Assembly (NCBI GenBank): GCA_963920635.1 | Contig: OY987299.1 | Location: 27,482,901 to 27,546,900, forward strand | From: Pseudeuparius sepicola | Lineage: Eukaryota; Arthropoda; Insecta; Coleoptera; Anthribidae | Direction of reading: 5' to 3' | DNA: 64,000 nucleotides | In this document: piece after piece, positions 11,038 through 20,800 of the stretch | Layout of the letters: each line of letters starts with the position of its first letter | How positions within the stretch are numbered: position 1 is the first letter of the stretch | Made by a program: the position numbers and the translations under genes | Notes under the pieces: generated by a model | What the model was told of the DNA's origin: nothing | The model's input: only the letters and a program-made list of their open reading frames with translations | Databases searched by the model: none

Positions 11038-11330
11038 CAGTCAAGTGCAAAAAATGTGAAAAAAGTAATCACCAAATAAGTATTCAAATAAATGCGCAAT
11101 AAAAATAGCTTTTAATCACCCTAGTACAAGTAGTTGAACCAGAACAGTGCATCGTAAGTGCTTTTTCTGCAATCACATTTTATTATTGAAATATGTGTGC
11201 TTTGTAAACGCATAAGAAGCACTATATATTAAATAGAAACATTCATGTGCATCTAGAGCACATAACTAATGCTGCCGAAAATCGTATTACAACTAAAGCA
11301 CTTTAGAATTGCAAAATAAGCACATATTTG
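11038..11330. promoter_or_regulatory. Left subterminal AAGTGC/GCACTT repeat cluster
   Basis: Copies of AAGTGC, AGCACT or AGCACAT recur near 11042, 11156, 11217, 11259, 11297 and 11319 in both orientations. The same word clusters at 27055-27275. In EnSpm elements such subterminal arrays bind the accessory protein; that role here is inferred. Confidence 0.7.
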
Positions 11331-11505
11331 GCGGTCGGTGCAGTTTCTAATTGTGCGCCTGCGCGCCTGCGCGGTTCACCCTCCGCCATCCACCGACGCC
11401 GACCGCCGACTGCCACCCGCCATTTTCCACTCCAGTGACTCCAGTCCAGCCCAGCTCTAACGGGTCTATAGTTGTCGTCTCGTCGTTTGTGTCTACTTGT
11501 CTACT
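11331..11505 (+). promoter_or_regulatory. GC-rich promoter/5' UTR of the EnSpm-like element
   Basis: A sharply GC-rich block (GTGCGCCTGCGCGCCTGCGC near 11353) precedes exon 1. The last 50 bases are TCGTCTCGTCGTTTGTGTC-like leader sequence. The position and composition suit a TATA-less promoter and leader; the start site cannot be fixed from sequence. Confidence 0.55.
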
Positions 11506-11528
11506 ATGAGTCAGCTCAGCCAGCAAAG
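11506..11528 (+). CDS. Shared coding exon 1 of the EnSpm-like element
   Basis: The exon is ATG plus 20 nt encoding MSQLSQQ plus two bases (AG), ending at donor GTAATT. It joins in phase 2 to the acceptor at 15611 (CTTGCAG, then C AGT CTA), giving the transposase. It joins equally well to the acceptor at 17878 (TTGTAG, then C CAT ACA), giving the DUF4806-type protein. Both joins restore a serine codon AGC and keep long frames open, and both totals are divisible by three (2154 and 1536 nt). This fits one promoter feeding two products by alternative splicing. It is inferred; no transcript was seen. Confidence 0.7.
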
Positions 11529-11891
11529 GTAATTGCAATTATTACTTATTATAACTATACGTGTTATCGAGTACGTATGTGTATTTCCCGCACTCACGTG
11601 ACATTAGGAGTTCTATAAAATAGCATTGCAAACGTTTACCATTGCTTCACTTGTAAAAAGTGTAGGAAAAATGCAATACATTGGAATTATTGTAAATATT
11701 TTATTATTTGGATAAATTTAGGCACTCAAGCTAAAAATATTAACAACAAAGTACCTAACCTAACCTAAATGAGAACTCCTAGAGTCACGTGAGTTCGCGC
11801 CGCGCCACGGCCGGTATTTTTCGTTTTTAAATGAAAATTTATAGGGCTGTCAAAATTTGACAGAAATCTTGTGGGGTACATAGAATTTTAT

Positions 11892-12070
11892 CGTTGACTG
11901 ACGTAATAAGACTTCTCACGGCCATACTTCATATTCCGGAAAATAGATGGTACCGATGGTCAACATATGTGTGTTTTGCATTGTATTTTGTCTCTAGTAA
12001 GCGCATGGTGAGCCAAAGAACTGTCAAACGTGATAGCCGTGAGCAGTCTTTATTAATACGTCAGTCAACG
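11892..12070. mobile_element. MITE with 7-bp target duplication, copy 2
   Basis: It has the same terminal repeats as 8809-8986 (CGTTGACTGACG ends) and is flanked by ATTTTAT at 11885-11891 and 12071-12077. It was inserted in intron 1 of the EnSpm-like element. The preceding intron sequence (11529-11884) shows nothing else. Confidence 0.85.
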
Positions 12071-12115
12071 ATTTTATGTTGAATCGGAATATGCAAAAAT
12101 ATAGAGGGCGGCCTA

Positions 12116-12836
12116 TTTAACAATGGAAGTGGATATAAAGGTCTGCGAGTCGCGGATCTGTATTGTATTTTTTAAAGGTCCGCGAGTCTTCATGTACAAC
12201 AGGAGATTCGTCAGAGCATCGTTAGAGCAGTGGTAGAGCGTTGGAAAACCAGTCGGAAGGTCCGGGTTCGAATCCCACGTCAAGAGTTTTTTTTAGGCAG
12301 TGGCTATTTATACGTGGCAGTCCTCAACGATGGGCGCGCTGCCTTATAAAAAAGAAGGGGTAATTATTTCCAATGGTGTAACCCGAAAACGATTTTCTTG
12401 AGATTTAGGCTAACCCCCTATTTTCGCCCGACATTCGGAAATAATTACCCCTTCTTTTTTCATACAGGCATACATGGAGGGCATACAACCCTTATTGCAA
12501 CGATGCTTGATGAAATTCACTTCAGACGTATCTAAATCATTTTACTTCAGACGTGTATGATGGAGTTAAATGTACGTCCAAAGAAGTCACGTGACTCAAC
12601 TTGCCAATTAGAGCGCAAGACGTATATACCGACTTTTATATACGTCGGAAGTATAAATAGCCACTTTCTTTTTTTTTTATTTTTTATTTTTACGTTTGGG
12701 GTGTCCGCGTCTTATCTAGGATGTTCCTTCTTTTACTATTCGTTTCAAGGACCGGTATTTTCAAGAAGGAACAAGTCTACTGCCTTACGGATTGAGATTC
12801 GCGACTCGCGGACCTTTATCCACTCCCTTTAACAAA
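12116..12836. mobile_element. Foldback element with composite interior
   Basis: Arms 12116-12160 and 12795-12836 are inverted (AAAGGTCTGCGAGTCGCGGA on the left). Inside are a tRNA-like segment (12212-12290) and, at 12345-12680, sequence related to the inner foldback of the 6231-7431 element. The related segment includes GTACGTCCAAAGAAGTCACG and the hairpin arms GAAGGGGTAATTATTTCC (12354) and GGAAATAATTACCCCTTC (12435). Confidence 0.65.
12212..12290 (+). repeat. tRNA-like segment (SINE head or pseudo-tRNA)
   Basis: A-box-like TTAGAGCAGTGGTAGAGCG and B-box GGGTTCGAATCCC are correctly spaced. The acceptor arms do not pair and the T stem has only three pairs, so I do not call a functional tRNA. 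An oligo-T run follows. Confidence 0.55.
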
Positions 12837-12979
12837 CCAAACTTGATCTTTCGACATGTCATGGCCACTCGGTATACAGGGTGTTCTCAAAAAGTTATGC
12901 TTTCTCCAGTTACTCAAAAAATATGGCATTTGAACATGGAATCGAGTATGGAATATACTATAGGTGTTCAACAGAATAT

Positions 12980-13880
12980 TAACAAAGAGAGATGGATTTT
13001 TTTCACCTGTAATAAATAAAGAAGGATGTTTTTGTGGCATATCCAGCCGGGACTCGAACCCGGGACTCCTACTGTGGCCGTAGGCTACCGGAGATAACGG
13101 GTTCCATCGGCTAGGTGCTATTTCTTCCAATTGATTATTATAGTGAGTAGTGATGAGATGTAGTAGACTTTGGCATCTTCTACAACTACTAGAAGGGGTT
13201 AGAAAGGTGGAGGGTAATCATTCACTATTGCTGGTTGTGTGAACTTCCTATTTGTTCTTCTACCCACAAAATTCGACATATAGCGACTTAATGTAAGTAT
13301 CGAACATGGACATTCCAACCCACAATATCAAGCCAAGAATATTAACAAAGAGAGGTGGATTTTTTTCACCTGTAATAAATAAAGAAGGATGTTTTTCGTA
13401 GGAGTCCCGGGTTCGAGTCCCGGCTGGAGTGGATTTTTTTCAATTGATATCCTTGACCTGATATGCCACAAAAACATCCTTCTTTATTTATTACAGGTGA
13501 AAAAAATCCTTCTCTCTTTGTTAATATTCTTGGCTTGATATTGTGGGTTGGAATTTTTACATTAAGTCGCTATTATGTCGAATTTTGTGGGTAGAAGAAC
13601 AAATAGGAAGTTCACACAACCAGCAATAGTGAATGATTACCCTTCACCTTCTAACCCCTTCTAGTAGTTGTAGAAGACGCCGAAGTCTTCGACATCCCAC
13701 CACTACTCATTAATAATCAATTGGAAGAAATAGCACCTAGCCGATGGAACCCATATCTCCGGTAGCTTAGTTGGTTAAGTGCCTACGGCCACAGTAGGAG
13801 TCCCGGGTTCGAGTCCCGGATGGAGTGCATTTTTTTCAATTGGTATCCTTGACCTGATATGCCACAAAAACATCCTTCTT
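12980..13880. mobile_element. Inverted dimer of a tRNA-headed retroposon, 15-bp TSD
   Basis: The direct repeat TGTTCAACAGAATAT flanks it (12965-12979 and 13881-13895). The interior is a roughly 400-bp inverted repeat (about 12985-13395 against 13480-13880). A tRNA-like segment occurs in each arm (minus 13035-13115, plus 13752-13826), and a third, T-arm-only piece lies at 13398-13430. The common flank is CCACAAAAACATCCTTCTTT. The shared long duplication suggests the dimer inserted as one unit. Confidence 0.75.
13752..13826 (+). repeat. tRNA-like segment of the retroposon
   Basis: It folds as a cloverleaf: D arm around GCTTAGTTGGTTAAGT, anticodon stem CCTAC/GTAGG, T arm CCGGG/CCCGG with loop TTCGAGT, and five acceptor pairs. 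Position 33 is not U and the outer acceptor pairs fail, so it is probably a SINE head rather than a tRNA gene. The mirror copy is at 13035-13115 on the minus strand. Confidence 0.6.
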
Positions 13881-14374
13881 TGTTCAACAGAATATCATAA
13901 AAATGTCAGTTGTCACATTCGACTTTTTTGGTTTCACCGGAATTCTCAGTTTTTTTTAAGTTCACATTCGATTTGAATTCTTTGTGTTCTCCTGAATTCA
14001 AATATATTATAGCTACATTTGTAAGAAAATTCCCAAAAAGACTGAGTAGTACTATGGAGAATATATAATTATTATTTTTTTTTTCAGAAAAAGGTCATAT
14101 CTATGATTATTTGTAGAAATTTTCTTACAAATGTATATAGGTACCTATATTTCGAATCAGGAGAACGCAAGAAATCCAAATCAAGTGAAACATACAGAGT
14201 GAGGGTGGGTTTTATAAAACTGAGAGTTATACCCACTTCCGGTAAAACCGGAAGTCGTATGTAAAACTGACATTTTTATCACACGCTGCATAATTAATCA
14301 ATAGTATTCCATATTAAAATGCCAATTTTTTTTTATAAAAAACTTTTTTGCGTAACTTTTTGATAACACCATAT

Positions 14375-14944
14375 AAGGATTCCTGGATTCCTTATGTATT
14401 TTTTCTGTATATACCAATTTTTTGCACTATCGAATAATGTTACCCAATCCTAAGCGGAATAAATAATCTCATTAAAAAATAATTATGGGACACCCTGTAA
14501 ATTTTATTAGATGGTGAATTTTTATTAAATTGGTATACCATAACCGCTGCAATATCATTATAATATGCAGGGTATTTTAGAACTGTGGGACCAAACTTCA
14601 GGAGGTAAATCGAGATCTCGTGTCAGGTCCACTTATTATTTAGCAAAGTATTAACTTTGCGATCAAAATTTTAACATTGCTGCAAAATCACAGCATACCT
14701 ACTCGCCGAAGTCACCTCAGATGCCTGTGCAAATTTGCAACTTTCTGGATTGATGGCGTCATGCTTTTTTCTAACTTTTAACGAAATACGTAAGGTGTTA
14801 TAGGGTTTGACAAAATTCTAACATGGGTAAATTTTAGTTGCAAATTGTCGTTTTCTTAACTTAGCCATGCTGCTAAATTTGCAACAAACTACGACTTTGG
14901 CATTTAGGTAAGTTGATTTAGTTTCTTTTTCGATTTCAGCTATG
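14375..14944. other. No recognised feature (intron 1 of the EnSpm-like element)
   Basis: A CACCCTGTAA motif near 14505 may be the end of an old mariner-type MITE without a clear partner. Nothing else was seen. Confidence 0.35.
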
Positions 14945-14952
14945 TTGCCAAC

Positions 14953-15374
14953 TAGTGATGTCAAATATAGGTATCTAGGTACATTTTGGTATTACCGGTA
15001 CCGAGTAATACTGAAGCAAATAGCGGGTACCTTATACCCGGTACCGGTACTCCGGTATTCGGTAGGTGTAGGTTGTTTGAGAGAGCTTAGGCGAGTAGGT
15101 AAAATTCTATCGTATCCATATTTTACACTACCGGTACCAAGTCAAATACCGATTAGGTACCGCATGGATACTGATATCGGTGACAACCAAATCTGTTTGT
15201 TGTACCTACAAAGTACTAATACCCCGCCGCCGACCTGCCGAGATCTGATCGGTGGCAACCGCAAATTTAATAATACCGATCTACCGGTTACTTTTTTTAA
15301 CAGTTATCCGATACCGGGTACATTTTCGAGTAACGGGTATTTAATACCGGGTAGTTCCAATATTGACATCACTA
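14953..15374. mobile_element. hAT MITE, ACCGGT-rich, 8-bp TSD
   Basis: Termini are TAGTGATGTCAA and TTGACATCACTA. It is flanked by TTGCCAAC at 14945-14952 and 15375-15382. The interior is rich in the self-complementary word GGTACCGG/ACCGGT. The overlapping 152-aa frame is not called a gene. Confidence 0.87.
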
Positions 15375-15611
15375 TTGCCAACCTCAAGTTGCAAATTTGA
15401 ATATGAGCTTCTCGAGGCCGCCAGCCGAGTTTTCCATGCAATTTTATGCGACTTTCTAAGATAATTAAAAATATTTTAAAAAGAAAAAGATATTTCCCAC
15501 AGTTGTGGAACACCCGGTATATCGTAGGCTGTATGACAATGATGATATTATTATCTTAATATTTATTTTGATTGTAAACGCCAACTTGCAATATTTTACT
15601 TTCGCTTGCAG

Positions 15612-17742
15612 CAGTCTAAACACTTCAAGTCGAATTCTTCGTCAACCTATTTATCGTCGGATGTCAGCCAGTACTCGTCGGCGAAAAGTTGTAAAAACAG
15701 TCAACGACTTATTGCGAAATGCAAAAACTAATATAGCATCATGCAGCAAAGCTGAAGTGTTGCCAAATATAAATGAAGACATAATTGAAACTAATCTAAA
15801 CAATTTTACGAATGAAAGCTCGAATAATTATTCTTCTGACAGTGGAAATGATATTTATCTACAAGGCTCACTATATCGGACCGAGTCAAAGTCCAATAAT
15901 GTGTATAACAGAGATGATGACGATAACGATAGCTTAACAAGAGATATTCTTAGAACTAGTTGTGCCCTTGAAAGTGAAAAGCAGGCGGTGACATTTTTAA
16001 GAAATTGGGGTAAAACATACAATATTCCTCACTGTGCTCTTAATGAACTTTTAAAATGGCTTAATACAAAGCCCACTCTAACTAGGTTACCGAAGGATGC
16101 TCGAACTTTATTTTGTACACCAAGAAAAACTACTATTGCTATTATAGAAGATAACAAATTTTCTGGAGAGTTCTATTATTTTGGCATTAAAAATGGATTA
16201 CAAAAATATCTTTCAAAATCACTTCATCACAATGACAGAATACATCTCATTTTTAACATAGATGGCCTTCCAATCCACAAAAATTCCAAAAAACAATTTT
16301 GGCCCATTTTATGTAAAATAGGTTACACTTCACTAGAACCATTTATCATAGCTATATACCTTGGCAAAACTAAACCTCCACTTGATCAGTATTTCCAAGA
16401 GTTTGTTCAGGATTTGGAAAGTCTTTTACAAGATGGATTTACTACTCTAAATTACAATATTTCGGTTCAGGTGGGTGCATTTTGTTGTGATACTCCGGCG
16501 AGATCTTTTATAAAAAACATCAAAGGACATAATGCTTACAATGGCTGTGATTACTGCCATGTAAAGGGAGAATATGTTGAAGGGAGGATGACATATTGCG
16601 ACTTAAATGCACCATTAAGGACAAATGAAACATTTTTTAATAGAACATGTCATCATCATCATAAAGGTCAATCACCATTAGAAAATGTATCTAAAATGAT
16701 ATCACATTACCCTCTAGATTACATGCACAGTGTGTGTTTAGGCATAATGCGTAAGCTTTTGTTTTTATGGAGAGATCAAGGAAGAGGTTATGGCATTACA
16801 ACGACAGATATTAATAATATAAATACGAGAATTTCTAAACTGAAACCATACTGGCCCGTTGAATTTAATCGAAAACCAAATGTATTGACAGAATTAGAAC
16901 ACTGGAAAGCTACTGAATTTCGTCAATTTCTTTTATATGTTGGACCTGTGGTTCTAAAAGGAATCGTACGTAATTCCATATATGGAAATTTTATGATGTT
17001 ATCATATGCTATGAAAATTTTGTTAAGTAGTCATTTAAATGAAAGATATGGTAATTATGCAGGAAAATTATTAAAATCATTTGTGAAGCATTCAGTAGGG
17101 TTGTATGGCAAAAAATTTTGTACATACAACACACATTCCTTGATTCATTTATCGGAGCATGCTGCAAATTTTGGTTCTTTGGAAAATATAAGTTGCTTTG
17201 CATTTGAAAATTATTTAGGACGATTGAAAAACTTGTTAAGGAAACCAAGTCTACCACTTTCACAAGTGGTAAGAAGATATCAAGAGCTTGGAATTAATAC
17301 GAGATATCATCCCCCGAAACTTTTAGAATTTGAAGTGCCAATTTCTACAGTAACGAGCACTTTTGACATAACAAAATTCGGGATGCAAAATCACACGTTT
17401 TTCTCAAGATACTACTATGAAAATGGTTTTTTTTCGACAAAAGATGGAAATAGTTATGCAATTTTCAATGATGGAGTTCTACTAAAGATTTTGTTGTTTA
17501 CTAGAAACGTTAAACACGATATATTTTGTATTGGCAACGCTATTTCGGTTATTGAACCATTTTCAGAATATCCCACCTCTAGTGATATAATATTGAATTT
17601 TAAAGTAAAAATTAATAGAGAAGTCTATGTTTGTAAAGCAGCGTCAGAAATTAAACACAAAGGAATCCTTATTAGTACGGAAGACAATGAAAACATTTTC
17701 TTTGGCATGATACATTCCGTTGATAAAATTGGGAAGCAATAA
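15612..17742 (+). CDS. TNP2-like transposase of the EnSpm-like element (main exon)
   Basis: With exon 1 the product is 717 aa; the frame also runs open upstream to 15505 and has an internal ATG at 15661. It is a DDE-type CACTA/EnSpm transposase that would cut the element ends. Visible landmarks are a basic N-terminus (RRRKVV), an acidic Ser/Asn/Asp linker, and the region HLIFNIDGLPIHKNSKKQFW with a candidate catalytic Asp. VGAFCCDTPARSFI follows with a second candidate. Next come a Cys/His cluster (HNAYNGCDYCH...HHHH) and PLDYMHSVCLG. The C-terminal block has NTHSLIHLSEH...FAFENYLGRLK, resembling the region that follows TNP2 domains. No stop or frameshift interrupts it. The second gene begins 137 bp downstream. 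Assignment of individual catalytic residues is tentative. Confidence 0.85.
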
Positions 17743-17878
17743 GAGGAAATTCTAAGAGCTGTTTTACATACCTACTTGAAAATTGTTGTGCCGTGTTTGG
17801 TCCTTAATTTGGGATTTTAACAATAATAATAATAATTGTTTATTATTTCATTATGAAATGACTTTTCTTTGTTTGTAG

Positions 17879-20800
17879 CCATACACAGGCATATGTAGTT
17901 GTAGAATTTATAGATGAAATAAATGAGGATGGAACGAGTACAGTTGAAGTGATTTCTAGCACTTGGATAGTGAAAGATGAATCTAATGAATTATTTTGCT
18001 ATTGGCCACAAAATTATACTAATGCGAAATTTAAAAAAGCAGTTTTGACACACCAACAAAATGACATTGAAAAATGTATTAAATGCAGATTGAAAATAAA
18101 ATACACATCACGTAAGTAAAAGAAGCCTAAATCTAAGTATAGTTATATTATGCTTTCATTCGTGGACCCTAAAACTTGTAACTACTATACATATCTATAG
18201 TTCTCAAATTATATTGCTATATGTATTTCTTTTATGCCTAAAAACTGCTACTTCTAAATTTTAGAAGAAGTAGATGCAATCTTTTTTATTTATCTAAAAA
18301 GAGTTCATTTCTATTTAAAGTTCTTCATATACGAGGCAGTCTATAATTAACTTGAGGAACCATAAATATAACTACTTACATATTTTGAAAACTATGCATT
18401 TTAGTAAAAATCATTGAAATGTAAAAATTGAAAAACAAATTGAAAACATGTATTAGGCAGATTTTTTCATAATATGCGCTATTTTCAAAATACAGGGTAG
18501 TTCGTTTTTAAGGGATCAAACTCTAATAGGTGATAAATCTTCAAAAAATAACCGCACTTTCTCATCCAAACTAAAGTTTTAAAAATACATGGACTTTATT
18601 GAATATTTACCAAACTAGTCGAGGTTAATATCAAACACCAGTGCGGTGTTACAGTCTGGTTCGTTAAAAGTGAACCACCCTGTATATAACTGGCTTAAAT
18701 TGAATGGAACAGTTGTATTTGTTTGCATACAGGTATACAAATATGTTACATATTTTTAGACATTTATGGTCAAGCCGTTGATAAAATGAAACTACTTCAA
18801 AATATCTCAAGTGTTTCACAAACAGATGATGAAGAAAAAAGTCTAAAAATGGTACAGAATAAGAGAACAAAAAAAGTCAGTAGTAAGTTTTCTGGATATG
18901 AACTTGATCTCGATTTGTCAAGCGATGATGAATTTTTACCAGACTTAAGGCTTACTCAGAAAAGCCAACGGAAGTCATATAATAGAGAAAATATGAATAT
19001 AATGCCCCAAGTTTCGTCTAATGAAGTTACAAACATTGTCGAAGAAGCTGCTGGCCAACTACCGATTCTTGTAGACACTAATATAGACCAAAGGCTCACT
19101 CCGAAAAGTCATCGAAAGTCATATAATACAGAAAATAATAATAAAATGCCTCAAGTTCTTCAGTCTAACGAAGTTACAAACATTGTCGAAGAAGCTGCTG
19201 GTCAACTACCGATTCTTGTAGACACTAATACAGACCAAAGGCTCACTCCGAAAAGTCATCGAAAGTCATATAATACAGAAAATAATAATAAAATGCCTCA
19301 AGTTCTTCAGTCTAACGAAGTTACAAACATTGTCGAAGAAGCTGCTGGTCAACTACCGATTCTTGTAGACACTAATACAGACCAAAGGCTCACTCCGAAA
19401 AGTCATCGAAAGTCATATAATACAGAAAATAATAATAAAATGCCTCAAGTTCTTCAGTCTAACGAAGTTACATATATTGCCGAAGAAGCTGCTGGCCAAC
19501 TACCCATCCTTGTAGACACATTATCTGGTAGCTCGTTGAACACTGTTACGTCTAGCTGCTCTAGATGTCAAAAAATGGAAGGTAGGTACACTTGATAAAA
19601 ACAACTATCCATTATTTTACCATTTACTTTTTCAGAACTGCTTGTAAAAATATTAGAAAAGGTGGAAGCACTGGCAGACGATGTTAAATATCTGATGTTA
19701 TGTAATCAAAATAGTCAGAAAGACCCAGAAGAATCTGTAATGAAATTTAAAAGTTGTGAAACCATAGAGGACTTAAAAAATTTAGAGCAATCTCTGTGTG
19801 AGGAAAAAGTTTTTCGTTCCACAGTAAGTTGAAATATAAGTAATTAGTTTTAAACTGAGGAAATAGTCCATGTCTTGCAGTGGAGGTGTAAACATATAAA
19901 GAAGGGTAATAGTTAGTCTCAGCTCCACAAAGACAGTTTTTTTTATTTAACTGTACAAATGTTTCAACTTCAACCCACCCAGGGGGTCATCTTCAGCAGT
20001 ATAACATTATTAACATCAAAGCTAGAAAAATTATACAAATTAGGAACGAAACCTATTTAGTGAATTCAAAAATTGTACTTAACAATATGGAACTTACCTT
20101 TCTAGAAGTAGTCAACTTACTAGTATGCGAATGTGGAAAAATTGAATTTTAAGTGAATGTGTAAAAGGCTTGGTCAAAAATTTCAAAAACATTAAATATA
20201 AAATGGAGGAATCTGAAAAAGTAAAAGGTAAAAAATCGGTCGAGGAAGCTTATCAAGAATCATGCATCTTACCCCAGGAAAAATAAATTATGTCGTTGTA
20301 TTATCTTTGAAGAGAACTTGAGAGATATTAGAATTTGTAACGAGATTTCTTGGGGGTTCCATAGAACCAAAAATTCATATTTAAGAGGGGGTTGCCAACA
20401 GTGAAAGTGACGTTAGATTTCGTATTTTTTTTAAGTTGTATAGCATAAAATCGAATAACATTTTACCTGGCAAAAATTTAGTGCAAACATTTCTGTGTTA
20501 ATGTGAATCATAAGATCTTATAAGCAGCGTTTTGTTTTATAGGTTATGAAAACCTTGGGGGAAATAATAATTCCAGTGCATATGCTTTTAATATCTTATG
20601 ATTAAAATTAAGACAGAGATGTTTGTACTAAATTTTTGCCAGGAAAAATGTTTTTAGATTTTATGCTATGCAACTTAAAAAAAACGAAATCTAACATCTC
20701 TTTCGCTGTCGGCAACCCCCTCTTAAGGATCAGAAATATACTTCAAGTCACCATTACCGTCGAAACATTAAAATATGTCTGTCAATTGTCAGTGTCGATC

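Larger units (their letters stand above)
12875..14374. mobile_element. TACAGGGTG-ended foldback, split by a tRNA-like dimer
   Basis: The left end TACAGGGTGTTCTCAAAAAG faces a right end that reads GTGTTATCAAAAAGTTACGC on the opposite strand. Inner stretches also pair (13900-14060 against 14100-14300, for example ATTCTCAGTTTT against AAAACTGAGAGT). The 901-bp insert at 12980-13880 is later. It lies in intron 1 of the EnSpm-like element. Confidence 0.6.

Noticed and set aside
12212..12290. Functional tRNA gene
   Set aside because: A and B boxes are present but the acceptor stem does not pair and the T stem is short.
13752..13826. Functional tRNA gene
   Set aside because: The cloverleaf is good, but U33 is missing, the outer acceptor pairs fail, and the segment is embedded in a repeated retroposon with a mirrored copy.
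14942..15400. 152-aa protein
   Set aside because: It is wholly inside a hAT MITE with a perfect 8-bp TSD; the frame follows from ACCGGT repeats.
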